A stretch of 64,000 nucleotides of DNA, taken from the NCBI RefSeq assembly GCF_050003625.1, contig NC_134398.1, positions 60,287,641 through 60,351,640 of the forward strand, written 5' to 3'. Shown here piece by piece: positions 1-12,089 of this stretch. How positions within the stretch are numbered: the first letter of the stretch is position 1; each line of letters begins with the position of its first letter. This DNA comes from Haematobia irritans (taxonomy: Eukaryota; Arthropoda; Insecta; Diptera; Muscidae). The notes beneath the pieces were generated by a model. It was given only the letters and a program-made list of their open reading frames with translations, was not told the origin of the DNA and did no database searches. Both the position numbers and the translations under genes were made by a program.

Positions 1-362
1 TAATGTTCATAAACTAGCATAACATGTTTAGGACATATATATTAATATGTTACAACATATTATGTTTGGGACATAAAATGCTGGTAAATATAAAATGCTT
101 GGATGCAAACATATATTAATTTAGAAATAGCCTATAAACATATATGTGTTTAGAAAGAGAGACAGAGTATGCTGCAAATAAAAGAATGGAAGTAACCAAT
201 TGACGCCTTAAAAATATATACACACAAAGAAAATTTCATTAACATTTTTTTCTACCCGTGTATGCTTAAGGTGAAACATAATATGTTTGAACAATTCAAA
301 CAATATTTTTTTGGACAAATCCTGAAAATATATATGCTTGAAGCAAAATGTGTTTGGGCACA
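1..362 (+). repeat. AACATATGTTTGGG-type repeat, partial (element A)
   Basis: AT-rich interspersed repeat built from variants of AACATATTATGTTTGGGACA. It shares order and wording with copies at 1500-1679, 5886-6260, 31385-31872, 41085-41364, 41632-41881, 50035-51009 and 57462-57934. The best complete copies are bounded by TA dinucleotides and begin CACGG with an A-rich run, so this is probably a non-autonomous DNA element. This copy is cut at its right end by the mariner that starts near 363. No coding capacity is visible. Confidence 0.75.
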
Positions 363-1499
363 ACAGGTTGGTTGATAAGTCCCCGGTCTAACAAAGAAAA
401 CACATATTTTTTTGTCAAAATTCGTTTTTATTATTCAACATAGATCCCTTCAAGAGCGATACAACGATTATAACGACCTTCCAATTTTTTGATATCATGT
501 TGGTAGTACTCCTTCGGTTTTGCCTCAAAATAGGCCACAGTTTCGGCGATCACCTCGTCATTGCAGCCAAATTTTTTCCCTGCGAGCATCCTTTTGAAGT
601 CTGAGAACAAGAAAAAGTCGCTGGGGACCAGATCTAGAGAATACGTGGGTGGGGAAGCAATTCGAAGCCCAATTCATGAATTTTTGCCATCGTTCTCAAT
701 GACTTGTGGCACGGTGCGTTGTCTTGGTGGAACAACACTTTTTTCTTCTTCATATGGGGCCGTTTTGCCGCGATTTCGACCTTCAAACGCTCCAATAACG
801 CCATATAATAGTCACTGTTGATGGTTTTTCCCTTCTCAAGATAAAAATTATTCTATGCGCATCCCAAAAAACAGAGGCCATTACTTTGCCAGCGGACTTT
901 TGAGTCTTTCCACGCTTGGGAGACGGTTCATCGGTCGCTGTCCACTCAGCCGACTGTCGATTGGACTCAGGAGTGTAGTGATGGAGCCATGTTTCATCCA
1001 TTGTCACATATCGACGGAAAAACTCGGGTGTATTAGAGTTAACAGCTGCAAACACCGCTCAGAATCATCAACACGTTGTTGTTTTTGGTCAAATGTGAGC
1101 TCGCGCGGCACCCATTTTGCACAGAGCTTCCGCATATCCAAATATTGATGAATGATATGACCAACACGTTCCTTTGATATCTTTAAGGCCTCTGCTATCT
1201 CGATCAACTTCATTTTAGGGTCATTCAAAATCATTTTGTGGATTTTTTTGATGTTTTCGTCGGTAACCACCACTTTCGGGCGTCCTCCGTGCTCATTTCA
1301 CCACGCTTGAATTTTGCATACCAATCAATTATTGTTTATTTCCCCGGGGCAGAGTCCGGAAACTCATTATCAAGCCAAGTTTTTGCTTCCACCGTATTTT
1401 TCCCCTTCAGAAAACAGTATTTTATCAAAACACGAAATTTGAAGGTTGGTACTATATAAAAATAATATGTATTTAATACTAGCGACGACATCTATGTTT
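363..1499 (-). mobile_element. Himar-like mariner (irritans subfamily), nearly full length, defective
   Basis: The left end carries the mariner inverted repeat ACAGGTTGGTTGATAAGTCC followed by CCGGTCTAACA, characteristic of irritans-subfamily mariners. The transposase reads on the minus strand. The 5' untranslated part is recognisable up to about 1499 (the stretch containing ACTAGCGACGACATCTATG), but the second terminal repeat is missing there. The element is flanked by inverted copies of element A, so it probably inserted into or recombined between those repeats. A second, more deleted relative lies at 60424-61288. Confidence 0.9.
431..1442 (-). pseudogene. mariner transposase pseudogene (Himar-like)
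   Basis: On the minus strand the translation gives, in order, VVTDENIKKIHKMI (helix-turn-helix region), MRKLCAKWVPREL, MDETWLHHYTPE (first catalytic Asp), KVMASVFWD, an HQDNAPCHKS equivalent (second Asp) and a YNRCIALEG ending before a TAA at 431-433. Family members cut and paste DNA at TA sites using a D,D34D catalytic triad. The pieces lie in different frames: there is a deletion near 1280-1290, a shift near 840 and a lost base near 650 just before the third Asp region. The encoded enzyme cannot be functional. The length is close to the usual ~348 codons, so the decay is by small indels. Confidence 0.9.
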
Positions 1500-1679
1500 A
1501 CAAAAATGTTATGTCCCAAACATAATATGTTCTAACATATTAACATATATGTCCCAAACCTGTTTTGCTAGTTTATGAACATTATATGCTTGCACTTAAA
1601 AATAATGTGTTAAAATTGTGTGTTCCAAACATATAATTTTTACACCCAAACATATGGAAAACAGTCTTTTTCGTCCGTG
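1500..1679 (-). repeat. Element A, partial, inverted relative to 1-362
   Basis: Reverse-complement wording of the repeat at 1-362, ending TTTTTCGTCCGTG followed by TA. The sequence just outside (ATGCTAAGCAAAATTCG) belongs to the CACTGAAAAAA MITE-like family, so this copy appears to have inserted into such a repeat at a TA. Confidence 0.7.
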
Positions 1680-1681
1680 TA

Positions 1682-3044
1682 TGCTAAGCAAAATTCGCAC
1701 TCGTATTCTAATATTGACGACAATATTGGCTATAGCCAATGTATACACGGCAATAAATTTTTTCAGAGCAATTATCAACAAACACCAAATGGTCACTAAT
1801 TGTCTGCTAGTTCAGTGGATGATTATAATACATTGTTGTCATCATATTTTCAAAGAAAATGGTGATTCGGTAAATACTGTATTTAATACGAAATTTATAA
1901 CTGCAATTATTTTGGATTTAACCGATATCTTTTAATCTTTATTCTTTAGCTCCAGAAAAATCCGCTGAATCGTATTTAAAACTTACAATTACCCATGCTG
2001 ATCTGAGTAAGCAAAATATTTTATTGTTTATGTAGAACCTTCTAGGAACATCATATCACCAGTAAAAAAAATTTTATAATATTTGCTATCATCACAGAGG
2101 GGAAAAGTTTAAAATTTCTTTAAAGTCATTTCTTATGCCCATTCCAAATCCAATTATAAAAACCGTTTTAAATCTTTGCCCACATATAATCCTAATGAAA
2201 TGTTCTATTTCATTGTGGCACAAGAAAAGGGAAGAACCTTAAAACATTCAACGTTAATCTCACACCCCACCCCCTAAGTTAAATTGAGAATAAAGTGTAA
2301 AAAGTAGAAAAAGGCAACGTTAAGGACACAGATATAAGGAACCAAAGAAAATATCCTCAGTGCGGAAGGTTACAAAAAATACATTCATATAAAACTATCT
2401 AATAAGAAAATAACATCGGAACTTTGTTTATAAAACTTAAGTAAATATGCAAAACTTTGTCGTTATTCATTTACTTATTTTTTTATTTTTAAAAAATTGT
2501 GAAAGGCCAGGAAGAGTAGCAGACTAATTCAAGAGTTGCTCTACCATTCAAAATTGGATGAATTCAGTTGAAAAGGAATTTGAAACGGAAATAAGGCTAT
2601 AGGCCAGTAATAATTGAAGATTTTTTAATTTGATGACAAAGAGCAAACCCAAGTATATTCAAACCAAATGTTAGGAAAGAATTTAAGGCTTGTACACTAA
2701 AATGTAAATTAAAATTTCAAAAATTGCTTAATTTAAATATGAAAGGGTTACACAAAAAAACGTTTATGACATGTCAGTGTTTGAAGATATTACTGATGTT
2801 GGAGTTTTCCAACGAACAATGCAGAAGAAAATATATAATTAATATACAGGAGAAAATATTATAATTTTTAGGTTCGAGTATGATAACATCAATCACTGAC
2901 AATAATTAAAAAATTAAAGTTCACAAACTTTTTTTGGTCATTTTCCTTCTAGTTGGTCTTATTACTTATGTTAGAGTATCATCTATAAGAGAAATGATTT
3001 TTCAATGATTTGTACTTTCCGGCGGAAAAGGGCCACTGTCAAAC
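1682..3044. other. No recognised gene; short MITE remnant then unassigned AT-rich DNA
   Basis: About 1682-1720 resembles the CACTGAAAAAA MITE-like family. The rest is AT-rich and has no long open frame, RNA gene or repeat structure that I recognise. Confidence 0.5.
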
Positions 3045-3890
3045 ATGTTTCTATACCCTGCGCCACACTGTGGAACAGGGTACTACAAGCTACCCTGTGG
3101 AAAAGGGTATTACAAGTTACCCTGTGGAACAGGGTATTATAAGTTAGTGCATATGTTTACAAAACCCAGAAGGAGACGAGATAGACACATGGTGTCTTTG
3201 GCAAAAATGTTCAGGGTGGGCTCCTGAGTCGATATAGCCATGTCCGTCTGTCTGTGAAATCATTTTTGTGATCAAAGTCTAGGTCTAGCCCCATATATAT
3301 CTTTCGCCCGATTTACACTCATATGTCCACAGAGGCTAATTTTTTACTCCGATTTAGTTGAAATTTTGCACAGGTAGTAGAACTAGCATTGTAGCTATGC
3401 GTGCCAAATTTAGTTGAAATCGGTTCAGATTTGGATATATCTCCCATATATAGCTTTCGCCCGATTTACCACAGAGGCTAATTTTTTACTCCGATTTAGT
3501 TGAAATTTTGCACAGGGAGTAGAACTAGCATTGTAGCTATGCGTGCCAAATTTAGTTGAAATCGGTTCAGATTTAGATGTAGCTCCCATATATATGTTTT
3601 TCTGATTTCGACAAAAATGGTCAAAATACCAACATTTTCCTTGTAAAATCGCCACTGCTTAGTCGAAATTTTGTAAAAATGACTCTAATATTCCTAAACT
3701 TCTAATACATATATATCGAGCGATAAATCATAAATAAACATCTGCGAAGTTTCCTTAAAATTGCTTCAGATTTAAATGTTTCCCATATTTTGTTACTAAT
3801 ATTGTGTTCCACCCAAGTGCATTAAATTTTGAGTCTATAGATTTTGTAGAAGTCAATTACACGATTATTCGTCATTTCAATACCGGGACC
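3045..3890 (+). repeat. Long dipteran 153-bp-period repeat, family B, partial
   Basis: Starts with a short 27-bp tandem (CCCTGTGGAACAGGGTA units, 3053-3145) and then reads CTGAGTCGATATAGCCATG and GTCCGTCTGTC. Degenerate internal units follow, containing TTGAAATTTTGCACAGG, GAAATCGGTTCAGATTT and AGCTCCCATATATA. The same order is seen at 53486-55610. Units repeat about every 142-154 bp. The 3' end (TATAGTCGG / ACTTTCCTTACTTG) seen in the other copy is missing here. Confidence 0.75.
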
Positions 3891-4029
3891 GGACTAGTCA
3901 CTGGTGTGTAGGGACCAGTAACATTTCTGGCAGAAACGTATGGAAGAAGACACCAAAATCCACTTTCTAAACTCAAAAAAAAGTTTACTTTGACCCAACG
4001 ATTTTTATCTTCCGTTAGGGATTATGGTA

Positions 4030-4566
4030 TTGATACCCAGTCAAAATTTTTCAAAAAATTCTTTTTTAAATTTAGGTTTTGCGTGCTTGATTCTAGGAAA
4101 CAAATTTTAATTCATTAGGTTTTTCAGCTTTTTTCTTCATGTGCTTTTAAAGTCCTCTAAAATCGTGTTAACGACAATTTAAATTTTCAAATTCCGAATC
4201 GTCTTCACGTAGAAATTATGCTATGTTTCAATTAAAAAATTCTTTAAAATAAAGTGTAGAAAAACATTTTTTTTTTTGTAGTAAAGATACAAAAAGCAAA
4301 CAATTTTAAGGACGATTTCATTAATTTTGAAGATTTTTTCTGAATTATTAAAGTCAGGTTGACCTTAGCCAAACAAACGTTGAATCTCCTCACTATAATC
4401 TCCTCACTCCTCACTATAAAACAAAGCGACTTCATTGGAAAGTTTATCAACTTTTGGATAAGGAAAAAACTTTATATTAGAGTAATACGGCTTTTATGCT
4501 AAGCAAAATTCTCATTTAAAATTTAAGGACATGAAATCTTTGGTCTCACGACAATATTTTTTTTTT
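4030..4566 (+). repeat. CACTGAAAAAA MITE-like repeat (MITE1), partial
   Basis: Matches the complete copy at 26815-27470 in order: TCAAGTACGC-like segment, TTTTTCTTCATGTG, AAGTCCTCTAAAA, GTAGAAATTATGCTATG, ACTTTTGGA, ATGCTAAGCAAAATTC and CTCACGACAATATTTTTT. It lacks a clean terminal TCAGTGTA. No open frame is conserved between copies. Confidence 0.7.
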
Positions 4567-5885
4567 GTTTACCCCATAACATATTTTATAACAAATAGTA
4601 AGAAAAGATTAATACATATCTTTAATTATTACATGTACAAATGTCTTTCCATATCTTAAATTGAATTTCAGATTTTTTAGTTGAGAAATATTTTGTAGGT
4701 TTTTCATTCAAATATTAAAATCTTTCCATTTCCAAGTACAATATTTGCCTTTGAAGACATAAGTGTATTAAGACCTTATATTATATTGTCCCATTGAGAT
4801 TTTTTTGTATTGTTTAGTATATATGATTCCTTAGACGAATCCGAAATGGACATAAATACAAAACCACAACCAGCTATTAAAAATTATGTGTCTGTCTCCA
4901 AAATATGCAAATATTGCCTCAGTCATCATCATTGTCGACTAGCCAAAATGGCAACCTAAAAAGGAAAATACAAAGAGACCCTCCCAAATGTCTCTGTTGC
5001 TTATTGTACTTTTCATATCACATGCAGTGGTTATAAACAATCAATTTAACTACTTTTTTGTTTTCTAAAAAGGGAGACTACGAAAAAGCTTGGCATAAAA
5101 GGGCAACCCAAAATTTTAACTCCCAAAAAAAGAGACTTAATTCTTTCATATTTTTTGCAAACTACGTGACTTTGCCAAAATGTTTGCGAAAAAACAACTT
5201 CTACAAGCAACGTCCGACAGTTAGGTCTTCCTTCGGTACTGATAGCGAAACTACCGTCCGCTGTCTAGCCTTAAGCAAAATTTAACGGTGTATTGTGGTA
5301 CCCTTACGGTGTGAAGCCAAAGCAGATTCCACAGTTTATTGAACTGTCAGACGTTGTTTAGGTCTGACAAAGGAAAATGTTAGCTAACACATCACGTGAC
5401 TCAATTAAATGCGAATTTAAACTTACGAAATTAAATTGAAAATATTCGTAATGATTTTTGCTGCAGCACATCCCTGTGCCACATCAAATGAAACTATTAA
5501 GGGTCTTTTGATTGTCAATTGGTGTTGGTAGAAATGAACGAGTAAAGTATTTATAACTCCATTTGGCAAAAAAAAAATCGACAAAACAGAAGCGTTTTTT
5601 CCTGGCCACGTACGCAAGCAGCTACTTTGTATTCATTGAAGAACAACTTTTTTTTGCAACATCTTCTTCTCGAAGAGTTTATGTTTGCTAAGAGCTGATG
5701 GCGTATTGCAGAGACTTTCAAACGTGGAATTTGTGACACCGAAATAAGTACGCAGAAATAGAGAGAGTGAAAGGTACCTCATTTGGTCTGATTTTATTCT
5801 AAATAAATTCTGTTTCCCTGAAATTATGAATTTAAAAACATTCGTCACTACACCTGTTCGCTTCTTCAAACTATGGTTAAAAATA
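4567..5885. other. No recognised feature
   Basis: AT-rich DNA with only short uncorroborated open frames. No tRNA, ribozyme, transposase motif or clear repeat was recognised. Confidence 0.45.
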
Positions 5886-6260
5886 TATTTTGCTCCAAGT
5901 ACAAGGACGAAAAAAACTGATTTTCATTTGTTTCGGTGTAAAAATTTTATGTATGGAACTCAAAATTTTACCATACAATTTTTAAGTACAAGTATATAAT
6001 AATCATAAACCAGTATAACATGTTTGGGACATATATGTTAGTATGTTAGAACATATTATGTTTGAGACATTGTATTTTCTTAAATATAATGTCTCTGGAT
6101 GCAAACATATATTCATTTAGAAATTTCGTATAAACATATATATGTTTATATATGTTTAGAAACGTAAGAGAGAGAGAGCGAATAGGGGAAAAAGATAAAG
6201 AAGGCGACGTAACGAAATACATATAAAGATATGTAAAACTGCATGTTTAATTACAACAAA
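5886..6260 (+). repeat. Element A (AACATATGTTTGGG type), diverged copy
   Basis: Begins near TACAAGGACGAAAAAAACTG, resembling the CACGGACGAAAAA terminus of the copy at 57462. It continues with CAGTATAACATGTTTGGGAC, ATGTTAGAACATATTATG and the 'aaacatatatatg' block. The right end is unclear. Confidence 0.65.
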
Positions 6261-7840
6261 TAAAAGTGTAGGTTCCTGAGCAAACGGTCATGAATATTAA
6301 GTATAATTTAACTTTGGCGGTTTATATTTTTCCAACATTTGGAGGATTTGTGAAAAATAAGGTCAGTTAAGTGGAAGGATGCAATTGGGTGGGTTAAGCC
6401 AAATATACTGGGGACAACATATTGGGACACGCTGGTCTTCTCCTTCGTCTTAAATTGTACAAATATATAACAAAAAAAAACTATTTTGGCTTCTGTTTGT
6501 GCTTATTTCGTAATTTGCGTAAAAATAGCATGTTACACGAGACGAATAAGACGGTGTGAAAAACGCATGAATTGCAAACATATTTAAAAAAAACCGGACG
6601 TATGAGATGGGAGAGGAACCAAAAGATAATACCGCCAATAATATGACAAAAGGAGGGAGCAATAAAAATAGCACCACTTACAAACAACTTCGCCAAAGAA
6701 AATAGGGATATACGAATTCTCCGACATACAAATGCATGGACGAGAAGACAACAGATGAATAGCGAGATGGTTTTTGCAATACTCAAGGCAAGAATAGAAC
6801 GTTAGTATTACGTCTATAGAAATATTTATCTCTCGTGTAGTCTATCGTAGAATGAACCATGTGCTAGTGACATTTAACAGATTACAAAAATATAGCTTTT
6901 GGGGTTTTTATTACTTTTTTTAAACAATGCTTAAAAACTTCAGAAACCAAGAAGGATAAAATAATATTCAAAAGATGAATGCGTTTTGCTTTGGATATCG
7001 ATGTAATTTAAGCCTGAACAATTTAAAGCAAGATAATGTAGAGGATAACAAAACGTCAAGGAAAATTTTTCCTTCTAAATTATATATTTATTCTCTATCA
7101 TCAGGGTATTCCCATTTTTAGGCATGAAATACAACTGATTTGACATATGGCTCTTGTGGATTCATATTCGGCACATCAAATATCGTATAGATTGTCCTCG
7201 CAAAAACGAATAAAGGACATTTTCGACATCCATCCATACTACCCTTTAGAGGCATCCATGTTGTCAGATGTAGACGTACAAGGGGTAGGGGTAAAAATTC
7301 GACTAATCGACTTTTTGGCAAAAACATCACATTCGCCATTCTGTAAACCTAAAAAATCTACTAATTAAAATTTAAAGAATTGAAATAGAAAGAGGAATGT
7401 AATTTAGCTTTTGGGAAGTCAACTTTTTCAAATTTTCTTATTTTCGAACTATTCGGACAGTGTAAACATCGAAAGTTATTATTATTTTTTTTTTTAATTT
7501 TGGAAAAAAAATTAGAAAAGCATATGGAAGAGACAAATCAAATATCGAGATGGTTTTGGTCATTGATTCAAAACCTCTCATACCCCAAACGAAAAGATAA
7601 TAATTCCATTATGATCGAGGTACCAACCCCGAATCATAATACCAGTACTTTGAATGCCTTCGGTAGATTTTTCATCTTGCATGCAGTAGGTAAAGGCGAA
7701 CTGAAAAGCCCCCCCCCCAATGTACGCCAAGAGCTCAAAATCACTTAGCCCACATAATCTGGCTACATTGAAGAAAATGGTATTAAAATTTGGGAAACAT
7801 TCTCACATTCGTACTTGTAGACTATACTATACAAAGTTTG
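6261..7840. other. No recognised feature
   Basis: AT-rich; open frames here (for example minus-strand 6481-6786) lack known motifs and overlap one another in several frames, as expected by chance. Nothing else was recognised. Confidence 0.4.
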
Positions 7841-8122
7841 TACACTGAAAAAAGCATACCCATATCCAAAGATTTTCACTAATAATTGTGATATTGATTC
7901 CGAGCGAAAGAAGCGGCAGTTTTTTCTTTTCTTCTTTGAGAAATGTGGTAACGGGAAATTTCTAAACTCAGACTACACTTCAAATAGAAATTATGCTATG
8001 TGTTTGAAATAAGGTATTGAACGCGTTTCTGCTTTGCAGTCAATATACAAAAAATCAGCAAATTTAAAGACTCTTTCGTTAATGGTATAAAAAACCCCAG
8101 TTTTAAGTCGAATCATTAAACC
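7841..8122 (+). repeat. MITE1 (CACTGAAAAAA), internally deleted copy
   Basis: Starts TACACTGAAAAAAGCATACC, then CCAAAGATTTT, ATTGATTCCGAGC, GAAATTATGCTATGTG and TTTGCAGTCAA, in the family order but much shorter than the ~655-bp copy at 26815. Confidence 0.7.
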
Positions 8123-8355
8123 ACACTGAAAAAAACTTTTTCCAATTAAAGACTTAATTGAGTTTTAAAAATATTCAATTAAAAATTTGATTTATTCATC
8201 ACATTTTTTAATTGCATCAATTAATTGCTTAATTGACTTTCAATAATTTTTTAATTGATAGTATAATTTCTGTAATTGAAGACATTTCAATTAAAAATTA
8301 ATTGGATCAATTAATTTCGTGATTGAAGACAATAAAATATTTTTTTTGTGTGTAA
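8113..8355 (+). repeat. AATTAATTG-rich MITE-like repeat (MITE3)
   Basis: A run of alternating CAATTAAAAATTAATTG-type words bounded by CACACTGAAAAAAACTTTT and TATTTTTTTTGTGTGTA. It is strongly self-complementary. Similar blocks occur at 22372-22632, 22953-23247, 23385-23930, 32215-32352, 38735-38842, 40565-40745 and 55612-55835. Confidence 0.65.
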
Positions 8356-8665
8356 AATGACAAAACGACTTCAATGAATAGTTTATCTTTATAGTTTTCT
8401 TTACAGTTAAGCGATTTTTTTTTATAATAGGAACCTTTATATAAAAGAAAAAATGCTGAACTAAAGTCAACGTTTTGGGAGCCACCATTGTGCAATCACT
8501 TAATTTCGTGATTGAAAACAAAAAATATTTTTTGTGTGTAAAAGGACAAAAACGAATTTATTGAATATTTTATCTTTATAGTTAAGTGATTTTATCTTAT
8601 AATAGGAACCTTTATATAAAAAAATTCTAAACTAAAGTCAACGTTTTGGGAACTTTCGTAGTGCA
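8314..8665 (+). repeat. Tandem duplication of ~185 bp carrying a SINE head
   Basis: Two consecutive diverged units share TTTCGTGATTGAA, TTTTTGTGTGTAAAA, AGTTTATCTTTATAG, ATAATAGGAACCTTTATATA, AAAGTCAACGTTTTGGGA and the first bases of the SINE (GTGCAAT). The duplication therefore happened after a SINE had inserted next to MITE3. Confidence 0.65.
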
Positions 8666-8860
8666 ATGATTAGCATGTCCGCCTTGCATATACAGGGTTG
8701 TGGGTTAAAACCCAGTTGCCACCAAGCACAAAAAACTTTTTCAGCGGTGAATTATCCCCTCTCAGCAATGCTGTGTGTGCCAAAGTGTTTAACATTTCTT
8801 AAAGAATTCTTCAATATTTGCTACAAACAATACAATTATTTTTGGGACTTGTCCGACTCA
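8648..8860 (+). mobile_element. tRNA-derived SINE, diverged partial copy
   Basis: Contains the A-box region GTGCAATGATTAGCATGTCC, a degraded B box (GTGGGTTAAAACCC) and TTTTTCAGCGGTGAATTATCC, all in SINE order. It breaks off soon after AGCAATGCTG. The B box has lost the canonical GGTTCGATTCC, so it is probably not transcribable. Confidence 0.75.
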
Positions 8861-8988
8861 TTAGATAAAATTTAATAATGATGTTAATGATTTTGGCTTA
8901 AATCAGCACTGCTACAGATATAAATGGCTACATTTCAGCCTTAAATAAAACATATTAAACGAAACGATTATGAGGATGGAATACTTTA

Positions 8989-10234
8989 CGAGGGCGGTTC
9001 GGAAACTACTTAGCCTATCAATGAAAGAGAATAGTTAGTTTTTCAAAAATATTTTTATTTTTCAATATAATCTCACTTAGTCCAACGCTTTTCTAGCAAT
9101 TCTATCCCTCACGGTATTCAAAATAGAGGTTTACAACTGTAATTGCATCTTCATTTGAGGTAAAACGCTTGCCAGCAAGGATTTTTTTTAGATTTGGGAA
9201 CAAGTAAAAGTCACTGGGAGCTAAATCAGGAGAATAAGGTTGATGGTCAAGCACCTCGTACTTTAATTCGTTGATTTTAGCCATTGTTAAAACACTCTTG
9301 TGCGCTGGTGCGTTGCCTTGATGAAAAATTATTTTTTTGTGTTGTAAGACAGGACGTTTTTCTCGAATTTGTACATTTAATTGATCCAAAAAGTTGCAAT
9401 AGTACTCTGAGTACTCTGGGGTAAAACACCCTTTTGCAGATAGTCAATCAATAAAATACCTTTGAAGTCCCAAAAAACCGTTGACATAACCTTACCAGCC
9501 GATTGAATTGTTTTTGCCTTCGTTGGGGCACTTCCTACAGCTTCAGTCCATTGTTTGGATTGTTCTTTTGTCTCTGGAGTATAGTGGTGGATCCATGTCT
9601 CATCAACAGTTATGAAACGGCGCTTAAAATCCATTTTAGTTCGCTTAAAACGATCCAAACAAGCTTGAGAAATGTTGATTCTTATGCGTTTTTGATCGAC
9701 TGTTAACAAATGCGGCACCCATCTTGCAGAAAGCTTTTTCATCTGTAGTTCTTCATGCAAAATTAAATGAACTCGATCATTTGAGATGCCCATAATATTA
9801 GCAATTTCACGCACTTTTATTCGTCGATCATTTAATTCCATATCATGGACTTTGGCTACAATTTCCGTTGTTGTTGCTGCTTTTGGACGTCCACAACGTG
9901 GTTCATCTTCAATGCTTGTACGACCACGTTTAAATTCAGCAACCCAATTTTTTACTGTTGCATATGAAGGAGCACATTCACCATATCATTATGAATTTCT
10001 TGTCCCGATAAACCTTTTTTATGTAAATATTTAATGACAGCACGCATTTTTAATTTTTCCATTGTAAAAAAATTGCGGATGCGTCTTTTTTGAACACCTG
10101 TTTCTATATGTTGACAGATCGAAACAATATTTAACATGTATTCATAAAAGAGATGGAATTTTCCAAAACACTTAACTTTTTCTGTTTATACCGCCCTTTT
10201 TGTGCTAGGTTAAGAAGTTTCCGAACTGCCCTCG
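8989..10234 (-). mobile_element. mariner element with CGAGGGC termini, complete but defective
   Basis: Both ends are present: CGAGGGCGGTTCGGAAACT on the left and AGTTTCCGAACTGCCCTCG on the right, each flanked by TA. This is the usual mariner target duplication (TA at 8987-8988 and 10235-10236). At ~1246 bp it has the usual mariner length. The transposase reads on the minus strand. A related copy lies at 37222-38297. The terminal wording differs from the Himar-like copies, so this is another mariner subfamily; I do not assign it a name. Confidence 0.92.
9102..10062 (-). pseudogene. mariner transposase pseudogene, second catalytic Asp changed to Gly
   Basis: The start ATG is the complement of 10060-10062 (MEKLKMRAVIKYL). 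It continues with the helix-turn-helix segment RRIKVREIANIMGISNDRVH, RWVPHLLTVDQKR, VDETWIHHYTPETKEQS (first Asp), KVMSTVFWDFKGILL, HQGNAPAHKS and PYSPDLAPSDFYLF (third Asp, 34 residues after the Gly). Mariner enzymes need D,D34D; the second residue reads GGC (Gly) at 9315-9317. Frames are also broken: a ~13-base deletion near 9980 relative to the copy at 37222, and a shift near 9380-9410. The triad change alone should abolish activity. Confidence 0.93.
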
Positions 10235-10289
10235 TAAAGGTAAATGTGGTATTGTAGCATCATATAACACAAGCAATTGCTTATGATCT

Positions 10290-10801
10290 GCACTGAAAAA
10301 ACAGTGAATCTACGAGTAAGAAAAATGTTGGTTCAGTTTATAAAATTGAGATTATTTTTCCAAAATTTTAACAAAACAGTATTACAAACGCTGACATTAC
10401 GCCAATATCACAAAAATAAGTAAATCTTTTTCGGCAAATTCAAGAAAATTTATTTGACGTAAATATTTGTTTCACTTGTTAAAGAAATTTTTGTAGTTTG
10501 AAGGAAAAAACAGGAGTTTAGAATTGCGAGAATGTCTTTAGTGCCATACGAAGTTCATTATGGACGTTTTTGTAGTAAAATTTATAAATTTAAATAAATA
10601 ATGAACTATTTTGTGAGAAGTACGAAATTAGTAAATCTTTTTCCCGAGTTTAGTTAATCTAACTAATTTTTTCTCGAGTTTAGTTAATCTAACTAATGTA
10701 CGCACAAAATTAATATAGTAAAGGAAATATTCTCCAAACATAACAATTCCATGAATTAGAATTAACTGTAGTGACATAGAGGGTTAACTTTTCTTGAGTG
10801 T
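10290..10801 (+). repeat. MITE-like repeat with CAGTGAACCCACCAGGAAG head (MITE2)
   Basis: Head CACTGAAAAAACAGTGAATC and tail GTTAACTTTTCTTGAGTGTG form imperfect inverted ends. The interior is shared with 21884-22371 and 41884-42397: ACAGTATTACAAACG, GACAAATTCAAGAAAATTTATT, TTGTAGTTTGAAGGAAAAA, AGAATGTCTTTAGTGCCATA and TTCCATGAA. It has no coding capacity. Confidence 0.75.
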
Positions 10802-11615
10802 GGTTGCTGCTTTTAAGCAAATAACAAAACTTTATGTACTATGTAGTATTTCTTTTAGAATCTATCACATTGCATTCATCATGTACTGTATATATGATTT
10901 TATAGCACCTGTAACAACTTTATTTATTACTATAGCCAAATGTGTCCTTCCACCATTTATTTACATGCTTATTCAGTGGTACGCATTCGTGGTATATTTG
11001 TCAAAATCAAAAGAATTCATTGAAGTAAATATTATGTGCCACATTCTCATGGTGGTCCATAGACTTTTCTCACAATATTACTGCTACGAACTTGCTGCTT
11101 TGCATGTACTACACCCCTAGTGCATAACAATGGTATTGGATTATGGTGCAACATATTCAACAACTCAGTCCCAAAAATGACAGCCCAGCCGCCGATGCTT
11201 GCAACACATCTCTGCCAACATCACTACAGAGAACAAGTTTGGAGAATAATGTGATGCCATAAATTAAGTAAAGTCAAAACATGTCATAAATGAAATGAAA
11301 CTGAATCAGAAGCAAAAAAAAATCTGGTAAAAATAATAAAAATAAAGCTTGATGCCGTCCAACGAAATACACGCAAGAGTAACATAATCAAAGTAGACAT
11401 AATAATTTTAATTTAATAAGTGTATACTTGTCTAGAGTTGTCTAGGATTGTGTTGAATAGTTATAAGTTTACTACCATAATAACGGCAGAGACATTGAGA
11501 TTTGAAATGAGAGTAAAAGTTTAAAGTTTAACATTTTGCAATATAAAATTTCGAGCATATTGTTCGAAAAAGTTCAGTAATAGCAAACATTCCGTTGTAA
11601 TTCGTCGAAATTGCA
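10802..11615. other. No recognised feature
   Basis: A 108-codon frame at 10794-11120 has no ATG at its head and is hydrophobic but matches nothing I know. No RNA gene or repeat was recognised. Confidence 0.4.
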
Positions 11616-11617
11616 AT

Positions 11618-11700
11618 TGCACTGAAAAAACAGTGAACCCACCAGGAAAGAAAATTTTAGTTAATTTAGAAAATTTCACTTTTTTTAGAGTGTGGGTACA
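11618..11700 (+). repeat. MITE2 head fragment
   Basis: GCACTGAAAAAACAGTGAAC, then CCACCAGGAAAGAAAATTTT and GTTAATTTAGAAAATTT match the first ~80 bp of MITE2. The rest is absent. Confidence 0.65.
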
Positions 11701-12089
11701 TTTAGAATTAGATATAGCACAAATATAGTCAGATTAGCGTTAACCTTGAGAATTTCTAGAAAGTGTCGCAAAAAGTGTCACAAGCCATAACCGGTGACAC
11801 TCTTTCTCATAAAGAAAATTCAACAATTGAACACGTATATATCAGTGTATTATATAGCGTAGTGAAATAACTTGTTTTTAGATCTTAACTAGCTTAATAT
11901 TAATTTTATTTCCATTTAATATTCAGAGGATTAACCCGGTTTATCTACTATAGAAAAATTTTCTTGCATACGTTTAGGCCATAAAAGTATACACTGATGG
12001 TATGGTAAAAAAACGTTGATTACAAATGCAAATCAAGGACAAGTGTTTATCGATGATATGGTGAATTTAACCGTTCACTGTTTGTGAGA

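Noticed and set aside
10794..11120. 108-codon hydrophobic frame
   Set aside because: No ATG start, no recognised domain, overlaps the end of a MITE2, and the hydrophobicity follows from AT-rich composition.
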